Shown piece after piece: positions 50,934-58,415 of a stretch of DNA of 64,000 bases (its first letter is position 1; each line of letters starts with the position of its first letter). The translations under genes and the position numbers were made by a program. The notes beneath the pieces were generated by a model. That model searched no databases. It saw nothing but the letters and a program-made list of their open reading frames with translations, and had not been told where the DNA came from. The stretch spans positions 248,001 through 312,000 of the forward strand of contig CAWKNP010000009.1 of NCBI GenBank assembly GCA_963851105.1, read 5' to 3'. The DNA is from DATARN01 sp963851105 (GTDB lineage Bacteria; Actinomycetota; Acidimicrobiia; Acidimicrobiales; Palsa-688).

Positions 50934-52208
50934 TCAGCCGGCTCGCAGCCAGGCAACAGGTTGGCCGGTCTGGACACGCTCACCGGGTAGAGCGAGCATA
51001 CCCATCAGCCACCCTGCGAACGGTGAGCGGACATCGGTGTCGCCCACCCGCCCGAGGACGGTGCCCACCTTGATGGGCTCGCCCTCGGCGGCCGCGGCCG
51101 CGCTGTCGGTGGTCGGTTGGAAGACACCGGCGCAGGGGCTGATCACCATGCGCTCCGACACGTACAGGTGCTCGCCATGGTGGCTGGCGGCGTAGGTATG
51201 GAGGGGGCCGTAGCCGGCGATGGCCTCGACCAAGGAGTCGAGATCACCGGGTGTCGCCACCGAGATGGTCTGGGCGCCGGGGACGATCCGCCGGGTCAGG
51301 GCGGTGAGGACGCCGCCCGAGCCCAGTTCCACGAACAGGCGCTCGCCGGCGTCGTAGGCGGCGGCCATCTCGCTGGTCGGGCTGTTGCCCAGGCTGGTGA
51401 GCCCCGGGTTGGTGAAGGTGGCACTGCTGAGGCCGGCCAGGCGGAGAATGCTCTGGCACCAGCGCACCGGGCTGCACAGCTGGGCCGACGACAGCGCCTG
51501 CCAGTCGTCGGCGGTCTCGTGCGCGAGGGCGTCGACGTTGGCCACCACCGTGACCTCGGGCTCGCGGAAGGTGGCGGCGCGGATGGCCTTGCGCAGGCGG
51601 GGCCGGGCCGACGCCATGAACGGCGTGTGGAAGGCCCCGCCCACCGGCACCGGGATGGCCCGCTTCGCCCCGAGGACAAACGCCTCATCGAGCGCCGCGG
51701 CCACCGACTCGGTGTCACCGGCGATGACAACGTCCTCGGGGGCGTTGTAGTTGGCGACCCACACCTCGGCGTCGGCCCGGTAGCAGGCCATGTCGGCCTC
51801 GTCGTCGTCAAGGCCGACGATCATCATCATGGTGCCCGGCTGGGCGTCGGCGGCGGCCTGCATGGCCTCGCCCCGTTCGGTCACGATCGCCACGCCGTCG
51901 TCGAACGACAGGGCTCCGGCAGCGACCAGGGCGCTGTACTCGCCCACGCTGTGGCCGGCGCAGGACGTGGGCTCGATGCCGAGGCGTTCCACCGCGTCGA
52001 GGACGATGAGGCTGAACGTCAGCGTCGCCAACTGAGCATTGCGGGTCTCCATCAACTCGTCGCGCCCCGCGGCCAGGAGCAGGTGGGCGATGTCGCGCCC
52101 GGCGACGTCAGACGCATCGGCGACGACGTCCCACGACGGGTGGTCCCGCCATGCTTCGCCCATTCCCGGTCGTTGTGATCCCTGTCCGGGGAACACGAAT
52201 GCAGGCAC
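50934..52208 (-). CDS. fabD: malonyl CoA-ACP transacylase fused to a biotinyl/lipoyl-like domain
   Basis: A 424-residue protein, about 110 longer than ordinary FabD. Residues 1-335 are the transacylase: FVFPGQGSQRPGMGEAW, the nucleophile in CAGHSVGEYSALVAAGALSF, the oxyanion Gln motif, VPVGGAFHTPFMASARPRLR with the catalytic His, and FVELGSGGVLTAL. Residues 345-424 form a second domain with the barrel-sandwich pattern of carrier domains: VISPCAGVFQP, GEPIKVGTVLGRVG, VRSPFAGWLMGMLALPGERV and TGQPVAWL. The Met-Lys hairpin that carries biotin in BCCP is missing; only GDTD connects the halves. First gene of the fab cluster. Confidence 0.9.
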   Translation of the reverse strand: MPAFVFPGQGSQRPGMGEAWRDHPSWDVVADASDVAGRDIAHLLLAAGRDELMETRNAQLATLTFSLIVLDAVERLGIEPTSCAGHSVGEYSALVAAGALSFDDGVAIVTERGEAMQAAADAQPGTMMMIVGLDDDEADMACYRADAEVWVANYNAPEDVVIAGDTESVAAALDEAFVLGAKRAIPVPVGGAFHTPFMASARPRLRKAIRAATFREPEVTVVANVDALAHETADDWQALSSAQLCSPVRWCQSILRLAGLSSATFTNPGLTSLGNSPTSEMAAAYDAGERLFVELGSGGVLTALTRRIVPGAQTISVATPGDLDSLVEAIAGYGPLHTYAASHHGEHLYVSERMVISPCAGVFQPTTDSAAAAAEGEPIKVGTVLGRVGDTDVRSPFAGWLMGMLALPGERVQTGQPVAWLRAG

Positions 52209-52326
52209 GCCTGGATCTCCCTCCCGTTGCCCTCTTGTGTTGTCTGACCACCCGATGATGGCGGAGGTAACACACCAAAGCTGTTGCGACGACGTTGAGA
52301 TCGTGTTGCGTTTGGTTACTGGTGGG

Positions 52327-52455
52327 TCACTTCTTCGGGCCCTCGTCGTGAAGGTGTTCGTTGCGGGCGATCATCCGGTTGCGCCACACCGCAAGGGTGA
52401 TGGCCAGCACGGCAAGGATCGACAATCGCCGCAGCCGGTGCCCCCTTGAGATCAC
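52327..52455 (-). CDS. 42-residue single-pass membrane peptide
   Basis: GTG 52455 opens a 43-codon frame ending TGA 52327-52329: a basic N-terminus (ISRGHRLRRL), one hydrophobic segment (SILAVLAITLAVW) and a charged tail ending HDEGPKK. The charge layout predicts a single helix with the N-terminus inside. The upstream ribosome site is weak. It lies between fabD and glnII; the rest of 52209-52654 holds nothing else I can name, apart from the GlnII ribosome site. Confidence 0.5.
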   Translation of the reverse strand: MISRGHRLRRLSILAVLAITLAVWRNRMIARNEHLHDEGPKK

Positions 52456-52654
52456 GATCCGATCATATGGTCCGGGGCTCGACGCCCCCTTTTCCCCGGC
52501 TCAGCAGGCTATTCACGTGCCGGCAACAAGTCCGAAACGTGAGCCGCGGAGACTGCCGTTGTCTGTGGACGTGCGCTCCACAGCGTGACAAGGGGCGTCC
52601 GACCGGCACCAGAGCCGTACCGTGGCCGCCCCCACTGACCGAATGGAGATCTCG

Positions 52655-53668
52655 TTGAGCTATCAGGCCGAGTACATCTGGATCGACGGCACCGAGCCGT
52701 CGCCGCTCGTGCGCTGCAAGACCAGGGTCGTGGCGGGCGGAAAGGAGCCGGCCACGTGGGGATTCGACGGCTCGAGCACCAACCAGGCGCCGGGGCACAA
52801 CTCCGACTGCGTCCTGCAGCCGGTCTTCACCTGCCCCGATCCGATCCGTGGGGGCGACAACGTCCTGGTGCTGTGCGAGGTGGAGTTGCCGGATGGCTCT
52901 CCCCACCCCACCAACACCCGGGCGGCGTGCGTCGAGGTGGCGGAGCGCTTTGCCGAGCAGGAGCCCATGTTCGGCATCGAACAGGAGTACACGTTCTTCC
53001 GCAACGGCGCGCCGCTGGGCTGGCCGGAGCAGGGCTTCCCGGCACCCCAGGGGCCGTACTACTGCGGCGTCGGCGGGGGAAAAATGGTGGGGCGCGAGAT
53101 CATCGAGGCGCATACCAAGGCCTGTATCGATGCCGGGCTGTCCATCGAGGGGACCAACGCCGAGGTCATGATGGGCCAGTGGGAGTTCCAGATCGGCGTC
53201 CTGCCGCCACCGCGCATCGGTGACGAGATCTGGATGGCCCGCTGGCTGCTCTACCGCATAGCCGAGCCGCACCACGTCGAGGTCAGCCTTGACGCCAAGC
53301 CGATCCCGGGCGACTGGAACGGCGCCGGCGCCCACACCAACTTCTCGACCAGGGCCATGCGGGAGGGTTACGACGCCATCATCTGCGCCGCCGACTCCCT
53401 CGGCGAGCAGGTCGAGCTCCACATCGAGAACTACGGCGCCGGGATCAAGGAGCGCCTGACGGGCGCCCACGAGACGGCCAAGTGGGACACGTTCAGCTGG
53501 GGCGCCTCCGACCGGGGTGCCTCCGTGCGGATCCCCTGGGCGGTCGAGAAGGCCAAGAAAGGCTGGCTCGAGGACCGCCGGCCCAACGCCAACATGGACC
53601 CCTACGTCGTGACCCGCCTGGTCGTGGATACGTGCTGCACGGCGCTGGAAAAAGAGGGTCTCGTCTAG
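52655..53668 (+). CDS. glnII: glutamine synthetase, type II (GlnII)
   Basis: A 337-residue eukaryotic-type GS assimilating ammonia into glutamine. Motifs: YQAEYIWIDGTEPSPLVRCK, TWGFDGSSTNQAPGHNSDC, FGIEQEYTFFRNGAPLGWPE, GPYYCGVGGG, AHTKACIDAGLSIEGTNAEV, MMGQWEFQIG, PGDWNGAGAHTNFSTRAMRE and ASDRGASVRIPW. TTG 52655 is preceded at a proper distance by GGAGAT and gives the usual SYxAEYIWIDG start; ATG 52643 is the alternative. GlnII is a second GS in some actinobacteria and rhizobia and is not controlled by adenylylation. It is followed by a terminator. Confidence 0.94.
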   Translation: MSYQAEYIWIDGTEPSPLVRCKTRVVAGGKEPATWGFDGSSTNQAPGHNSDCVLQPVFTCPDPIRGGDNVLVLCEVELPDGSPHPTNTRAACVEVAERFAEQEPMFGIEQEYTFFRNGAPLGWPEQGFPAPQGPYYCGVGGGKMVGREIIEAHTKACIDAGLSIEGTNAEVMMGQWEFQIGVLPPPRIGDEIWMARWLLYRIAEPHHVEVSLDAKPIPGDWNGAGAHTNFSTRAMREGYDAIICAADSLGEQVELHIENYGAGIKERLTGAHETAKWDTFSWGASDRGASVRIPWAVEKAKKGWLEDRRPNANMDPYVVTRLVVDTCCTALEKEGLV

Positions 53669-53700
53669 CCGCCCGCTCCGTGGGGCCAACGCGGTCGGTC

Positions 53701-53731
53701 CGGGAAGCGCCTTGTCAATGGGCGCTTCCCG
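53701..53731 (+). terminator. hairpin terminator after glnII
   Basis: Eleven perfect pairs CGGGAAGCGCC/GGCGCTTCCCG around a nine-base loop (TTGTCAATG), 33 bases after the glnII stop. No T tract follows, as usual for high-GC actinobacterial terminators. Confidence 0.7.
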
Positions 53732-53789
53732 GACTGCGGGCGCCTTCGGGCCCGGTACCCGAGACCTGTCGCGCTACGATTCTCCCGGC

Positions 53790-53873
53790 GCCCGAGTGAG
53801 GGAACCGGCAGACCTGAAGGACTCAAAATCCTTTGCTCGAAAGGGCGTGCGGGTTCGAATCCCGCCTCGGGCA
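53790..53873 (+). tRNA. tRNA-Leu (CAA)
   Basis: The acceptor stem GCCCGAG pairs with CTCGGGC, the anticodon stem AAGGA/TCCTT encloses loop CTCAAAA with anticodon CAA at 53824-53826, the TPsiC arm is GCGGG-TTCGAAT-CCCGC, and a long variable arm (GCTCGAAAGGGC region) marks a class II tRNA. The discriminator is A. CCA is not complete in the genome (ACC then G). It reads UUG codons. Confidence 0.95.
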
Positions 53874-53913
53874 CCGCAGCGCTGACCGGCTTCAGGTCGC
53901 GCCGAGATGCGCC

Positions 53914-55416
53914 CTACAGGAGGATGTCGACGGGATCGCCCGTCGATGACGTCGGGCCGTGGTGACCGGCGGCCCGGGCCTTGGCATCGGGGTCGGCGGT
54001 GTCGTCGGCGCGGTCGGCAGGCTCGGCCGCGGGCAGGAAGATCCCGAGGACGGCGCCGCCTTCGGGTGAGGTGGCGGCGGTGACCGATCCACCGCTCGAC
54101 TCCACCACCTGACGCACGATGGCCAACCCGAGCCCCGAGCCGGGGAGGGAACGGGCGCCCGCCGAGCGGTAGAACCGATCGAACACGTGGGGCAGGTCCT
54201 CGTCGGTGATCCCCGGCCCGTGGTCGCGAACCGCAAGGCGCCACCGGGTGGCGTCGCGGGTGATCGAGACATCGATGGAGGATCCCGGAGGGCTCCATTT
54301 GACCGCGTTGTCGAGCACGTTGAGCACGGCGCGCTCGAGCAGGTTCGGCTGCGAGCGCACCGTCGCTTCGGTGACCGAAACGGTGAACAGCGTCGCCGGG
54401 GCCCGGCGCCGGGCCCGGTCGATGGCGTCTTCGACCACCTGGTCAAGGCGCACGTCCTGGGGTTCGGGCCGTTGCTCGTCGTCGCGCGCCAGTTCGACGA
54501 GGTCGCCAACCAGCGTCGTCAGTTCTCCCAGTTGGCCGGTGATGTCGGCGAAGAGGGCGGCCCGATCGACTTCGGGGAGGTCGTGGCCCCGCAAGAGCAC
54601 CTCGATGTTCGTCCGAAGGCTGGTGAGCGGCGTGCGCAGCTCGTGGCCGGCGTCGGCGACGAGCTGCGCTTGTTGGCGGCGCGACTCGTCGAGGGCGGCG
54701 AGCATCCGGTTGAAGCTGGTGGCGAGGCGTGACAGCTCGTCGTCGCCGGTCACTTCGATGCGATCCGCCAACTGCCCGGTCGCCCCGACCCGTTCCACCG
54801 CCTCGGTCAGGTCCTCGACCGGCTTGAGGCTGGCCTTGCCGACCAGGTACCCGCCGATGAGGGCGAGCACGACGCCGGTGACCGCCACCAGGACGAGGAT
54901 CAGGGCCAGCTGGGCCAGCGTGCGGTCGATGTCGCCGAGGGACCGTGACAACTGCACCGCCACGCCGCCGCCGACCGAGAAGGTCAGCACCCGGGCGTGG
55001 TTGCCCTTGGCCACGCTGCCGATGGACCGGAAGCTCTCACCCCGCTTGGCTGCCGCCACCGCCCGGTCGGTGGCGTCGATCGGCAGCGACGGGGTGCTCG
55101 CCACCATCACCTTGCCGGCGCTGTTGATGACCTGGAAGGTCACGAAGCCGCTGAGGCCGCTGCGCTGCAGGGGGCCGATGAGGCTGGCCAACGACGGGAT
55201 CTCGGAGCGGAACCGCCGGCTCTCGACCAGGTCGGCCTGGCGGCTCAACTGGTTGTCGGCCTCGCGCACCAGGGTCCGGCGCACGGCGATGTACGAGGCG
55301 GCCGACGCCATCGCGATCGATAGGCCGACGGCGAACGCGGCCGCGGCCACCAGCCGGGTCCGGAAGCTCATCCGGTGGGGCACTGGGCCTCCTGGCGACG
55401 GGCCGGCGTCAACCAT
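53914..55416 (-). CDS. two-component sensor histidine kinase, MprB-like
   Basis: A 500-residue kinase: membrane helices near residues 17-45 and 170-195 enclose an exported sensor; HAMP follows (LKPVEDLTEAVERVGATGQL), then DHp LVADAGHELRTPLTSLRTNI, N box VLNVLDNAVKWSPPGSS, G1 VRDHGPGITDEDLPHVFDRF and G2 SGLGLAIVRQVVESSGG. The HELRTPLTSLRTN context and the partner regulator are close to mycobacterial MprB. Its ATG overlaps the end of the regulator gene by eight bases. An Ala/Asp-rich tail of about 40 residues ends the protein. Confidence 0.93.
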   Translation of the reverse strand: MVDAGPSPGGPVPHRMSFRTRLVAAAAFAVGLSIAMASAASYIAVRRTLVREADNQLSRQADLVESRRFRSEIPSLASLIGPLQRSGLSGFVTFQVINSAGKVMVASTPSLPIDATDRAVAAAKRGESFRSIGSVAKGNHARVLTFSVGGGVAVQLSRSLGDIDRTLAQLALILVLVAVTGVVLALIGGYLVGKASLKPVEDLTEAVERVGATGQLADRIEVTGDDELSRLATSFNRMLAALDESRRQQAQLVADAGHELRTPLTSLRTNIEVLLRGHDLPEVDRAALFADITGQLGELTTLVGDLVELARDDEQRPEPQDVRLDQVVEDAIDRARRRAPATLFTVSVTEATVRSQPNLLERAVLNVLDNAVKWSPPGSSIDVSITRDATRWRLAVRDHGPGITDEDLPHVFDRFYRSAGARSLPGSGLGLAIVRQVVESSGGSVTAATSPEGGAVLGIFLPAAEPADRADDTADPDAKARAAGHHGPTSSTGDPVDILL

Positions 55417-56089
55417 CGTGCTGTTCGCGCACCACGTACCCTACGCCGCGCACGGTGTGCACCAGCCGGGGCTCCCCGTCGGCTTCGGTCTTGCGGCGGA
55501 GGTAGCCGATGTACACCTCGAGAGAATTGGAATTGGCCCCGAAGTCATAGCCCCAAACCCGGTCGAAGATGACCTCCCGGGGCAGCACCTGCCGGGCGTT
55601 GCGCAGCAGCAGCTCGAGGAGCAGGAACTCGGTTCTGGTCAGTTCGATGCGGCGCTCGCCCCGTGCCACCTCCCGCGTCACCGGATCCAGCGAGAGGTCG
55701 CAGAAGCGCAGGACCGCGTCATCGGGGGGCCCGGAGCGGCGCAGGAGGGCGCGGAGGCGGGCCAGGAGCTCCTCGAGGGCAAAGGGCTTGACGAGGTAGT
55801 CGTCGGCGCCCGCGTCGAGGCCGGCCACCCGCTCCGATACCGCCACCCGGGCGGTCAACAGCAGTATCGGGGTCTGATTGCCCGCCTCCCGCAGCCGCCG
55901 GCACACCTCGAGGCCGTCAACTCTGGGCATGGCAACGTCGAGGAGCACCGCGTCCGCTGGCCGTTCGCCCAGCGCGGCCAGGGCGGCGACACCGTCACCG
56001 GCCATTTCCGTCTCGTAGCCCTCGAAGCGCAGGGCGCGGTCGAGGGCCTGGCGGACCGCAGGCTCGTCGTCGACCACCAAGACGCGCAT
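55409..56089 (-). CDS. OmpR-family response regulator, MprA-like
   Basis: A 226-residue regulator from ATG 56089: receiver RVLVVDDEPAVRQALDRAL, phosphorylated Asp in AVLLDVAMPRVDGLEVCRRL, Lys in GADDYLVKPFALEELLARL; winged helix LTRTEFLLLELLLRNARQVL, FDRVWGYDFGANSNSLEVYI, GYLRRKTE, VHTVRGVGYVVRE. The DFGANSNSLEVYIGYLRRK segment is characteristic of the MprA/TcrX group. It is upstream of and overlapping its kinase. Targets are unknown; MprAB in mycobacteria responds to envelope stress. Confidence 0.93.
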   Translation of the reverse strand: MRVLVVDDEPAVRQALDRALRFEGYETEMAGDGVAALAALGERPADAVLLDVAMPRVDGLEVCRRLREAGNQTPILLLTARVAVSERVAGLDAGADDYLVKPFALEELLARLRALLRRSGPPDDAVLRFCDLSLDPVTREVARGERRIELTRTEFLLLELLLRNARQVLPREVIFDRVWGYDFGANSNSLEVYIGYLRRKTEADGEPRLVHTVRGVGYVVREQHDG

Positions 56090-56138
56090 CGCCGTCAGTC
56101 TGGTCACTAAAACTGAAGAACACCTGAACCCCCGGCCG

Positions 56139-56708
56139 TTAGTGCGACAACGTCGTCGAAGGGATATTTCCCCGGAAACCGACGCCTCGGTGGGCGGCCA
56201 CGAAGGCACCGATGGCCGTCACGGCCGCGGGCGCCATCGAGCCGCATTCCAGCTTCCAGGTCCACGCCGTGGCCACCACCGGGGCGGGGAGGGGCCCCGC
56301 CGGGGGCGCCACGGTCACCAGGTTGCCGGCCAGGTTGACCAGCGTTGCGGTCTGGTCGGCGGGCAGGTCGCGGTGCTGCAGGAGGATGTAGCCGGACTCC
56401 AGCATCGCGACCTGGCTTGGCCGGGGAATGGGCGCGCTGAGCACGCCCCGGTACGGCAGCCCCGGGAGATGCGGCCCCGAGGTCGGGGGGTCGGTCAGGT
56501 AGAGAGGCTCTTTGGCGCTGGCAAAGAGGTGGATGGTCGAGCGGGGATCGAGGCGCTCGTTGACCGCGGCGGCGCAGCCGGCGGCCGGCACGGCGCCGGC
56601 TGAGCTGGTTGTGTGGTGGGCGCAACCGGCCAGGACCACCGCTGGCAGGGCTGCGGCCGCCAGCAGCCGGATGGGGTGGCGCCTCGGGGCGGGGAAAGTT
56701 GCTCGCAC
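56139..56708 (-). CDS. DUF3105-like lipoprotein
   Basis: A 189-residue exported protein with signal LLAAAALPAVVLAGC and lipobox VLAGC. The mature domain contains DPPTSGPHLPGLPYRGVLSA, VAMLESGYILLQHRDLPAD and a terminal half with TAWTWKLECGSM, matching the DUF3105 pattern in which the PPTSGPH motif and a following line of LEHG type are conserved. The family is common in actinobacteria, function unknown. It lies just upstream of the regulator-kinase pair, 49 bases before it, and may be transcribed with them. Confidence 0.72.
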   Translation of the reverse strand: MRATFPAPRRHPIRLLAAAALPAVVLAGCAHHTTSSAGAVPAAGCAAAVNERLDPRSTIHLFASAKEPLYLTDPPTSGPHLPGLPYRGVLSAPIPRPSQVAMLESGYILLQHRDLPADQTATLVNLAGNLVTVAPPAGPLPAPVVATAWTWKLECGSMAPAAVTAIGAFVAAHRGVGFRGNIPSTTLSH

Positions 56709-56765
56709 GCTCAGCGAGTTAACACGGCAATGCGGGCGAAGAAGCCTCGGTAGACTTACCCAGCC

Positions 56766-57059
56766 GTGTCGAAATCCCTGATCGAGCGCCGTCTCACCGA
56801 GGTCGCCCAGCGGCTGAAGCGCGCCCGTCAGGACCTCGTGATCCTCGAGGAGCAGTTGTCGGTTCTGGTGGACGTGGCCGAGGACGCCCGCTTACGTGCG
56901 CTGGTGTCGGAGACCCCCCTGGCCAACAAGGAGTACCAGCAGGCGCAACGCCACGCCGACGCCATGGAGCGCAGCCGCAAGGCACTCGTGCTCACCGTCG
57001 CTGAGTTGCGGCAGTCCCAGGACGAGTTGCTCGATCGTCTTGTTATCGAGTCGCACTGA
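56766..57059 (+). CDS. 97-residue coiled-coil protein preceding an ANTAR regulator
   Basis: GTG 56766 opens a wholly helical protein (LIERRLTEVAQRLKRARQDL, ILEEQLSVLVDVAEDARLRA, YQQAQRHADAMERSRKALVL, LRQSQDELLDRLV) with heptad spacing and no Cys, membrane or signal segment. It lies 65 bases before the ANTAR response regulator on the same strand. Its conserved-looking spacing suggests a partner or adaptor, but I know no characterised family member. Confidence 0.65.
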   Translation: MSKSLIERRLTEVAQRLKRARQDLVILEEQLSVLVDVAEDARLRALVSETPLANKEYQQAQRHADAMERSRKALVLTVAELRQSQDELLDRLVIESH

Positions 57060-57124
57060 ACACAACGGTCCCCGCAGCATCTCAAAGCAGCCCCACCTCA
57101 AACAGTCGAAGGAGCCAGCCCCCC

Positions 57125-57715
57125 GTGCCGGTGCATGTCGTGATCGCGGAGGACGAAGCCATCATTCGCCTTGACCTCAAGGAGATCCTCGAAGAGGAGG
57201 GCTACGAGGTCGTCGGTGAGACGGGCCGGGGCGACGAAGCCATCGACCTGGTGCGCAGCCTCAAACCGGACCTGGTGATCCTCGACATCAAGATGCCGGG
57301 CACCGACGGCCTGACCGCGGCCCGGGAGATCACCGGCGAGCGCCTGGCGGCGGTGGTCATCCTCACCGCCTTCAGCCAGCGGGACCTGGTGGACCAGGCC
57401 CGCGACGCCGGCGTCTTGGCCTACGTGGTCAAGCCCTTCCAAAAGAGCGACCTTTTGCCCCAGATCGAGATCGCCCTCGGCCGCTTCCGGGAGATCCAGA
57501 ACCTGGCCAACGACGTCAAGGTCCTCGAGGACCAGCTCGAGACACGGCGCGTCGTCGAGAGGGCCAAGGGCATGCTCATGGACGAGCAGCGCCTCAAGGA
57601 AGCCGAAGCCTTCAGCTGGATCCAGAAGACGGCAATGCGCGAGCGCCTCCCGATGAAGGAGATCGCCCGCAGGGTGATCGAAGAGGGCCTCCGCCCCCCC
57701 CTCCCGACCGGGTAG
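57125..57715 (+). CDS. ANTAR-domain response regulator (PdtaR/Rv1626-like)
   Basis: A 196-residue regulator with a receiver (VVIAEDEAIIRLDLKEILEE, Asp in LVILDIKMPGTDGLTAAREI, Thr in VVILTAFSQRDL, Lys in AYVVKPFQKSDLLPQIEIAL) and a C-terminal ANTAR RNA-binding bundle (RRVVERAKGMLMDEQRLKEA, FSWIQKTAMRERLPMKEIAR). ANTAR proteins prevent terminator formation in target transcripts. It is close in length and motif to Rv1626. GTG/CCGTG start at 57125. No paired kinase with HATPase of the PdtaS type is adjacent. Confidence 0.93.
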   Translation: MPVHVVIAEDEAIIRLDLKEILEEEGYEVVGETGRGDEAIDLVRSLKPDLVILDIKMPGTDGLTAAREITGERLAAVVILTAFSQRDLVDQARDAGVLAYVVKPFQKSDLLPQIEIALGRFREIQNLANDVKVLEDQLETRRVVERAKGMLMDEQRLKEAEAFSWIQKTAMRERLPMKEIARRVIEEGLRPPLPTG

Positions 57716-57736
57716 GGCGGTCGCCCACCGGCGTTG

Positions 57737-58396
57737 CTAGACCGCGGTGACGTAGAGCTGCTGTGTCAGCGTCAGGCCGAGGGCGAACGAGTGGCCGTCG
57801 CGGGCCAGGGTCAAGGTCCCGTCGGGCGCCCGTGAGGTGACAGTGGCGTCCGCGCCGGGTATGAAGCCGGCGTCGGAGAGGTAGGCGAGGGCCTCGGAGT
57901 CGATCTCGACCTGCTCGGTGACCCGTTCCAGCCGGACCTGGCCGCCGGGCACCGAGCTGAGCGCCACCATGTCCTTCGGGACCTGGGCCCCGCTGCCGGG
58001 GATGGGGTTGCCGTGGGGGCAGGTCGTCGGATGGCCGAGCAGCACGACGAGGCGGTCCTCCACCTCGTCGGAGATGACGTGCTCCCACCGGCACGCCTCG
58101 AGGTGTGCCTTGTGCCAGGGGAGGCCGATGACCTCGGTGAGCAGCAGTTCGGCCAGGCGGTGCTTACGGACGACACTCTCGGCGCGGGCCCGGCCCTTGA
58201 CCGTCAGCGCCACCGCCCGGCCCTCGACGGTGACGTACCCCTCGGCCTTGAGGCGGCGGATGGTTTCCGACACCGCGGGGGCGGAATGGCCCACCCGCTC
58301 GGCCAGGCGGGCCTGGATGATCTGGGTGCCCTCCTCCTCCAGCTCGTGGATGGCTTCCAGGTACTCCTCGAGGGGGGGATGGTAGCCAGCAGGCAC
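57737..58396 (-). CDS. DtxR/MntR-family metal-dependent repressor
   Basis: A 219-residue regulator from GTG 58396. The N-terminal winged helix (LEEYLEAIHELEEEGTQIIQ, ARLAERVGHSAPAVSETIRR, LKAEGYVTVEG) is followed by the dimer and metal domain (VVRKHRLAELLLTEVIGLPW, LEACRWEHVISDEVEDRLVV) with ligand-type residues C, H and E, then HPTTCPHGNPIPG and a C-terminal SH3/FeoA-like part (VRLERVTEQVEIDSEALAYL). The three-domain form is that of IdeR/DtxR. It probably represses iron or manganese uptake genes elsewhere; it is divergent from polA by 19 bases. Confidence 0.92.
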   Translation of the reverse strand: MPAGYHPPLEEYLEAIHELEEEGTQIIQARLAERVGHSAPAVSETIRRLKAEGYVTVEGRAVALTVKGRARAESVVRKHRLAELLLTEVIGLPWHKAHLEACRWEHVISDEVEDRLVVLLGHPTTCPHGNPIPGSGAQVPKDMVALSSVPGGQVRLERVTEQVEIDSEALAYLSDAGFIPGADATVTSRAPDGTLTLARDGHSFALGLTLTQQLYVTAV

Positions 58397-58415
58397 GCCG
58401 TTATCGTATCGACCG

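Noticed and set aside
53665..53874. Minus-strand frame with MPEAGFEPARPF-type sequence
   Set aside because: It is the antisense of the tRNA-Leu gene, a well-known source of spurious proteins.
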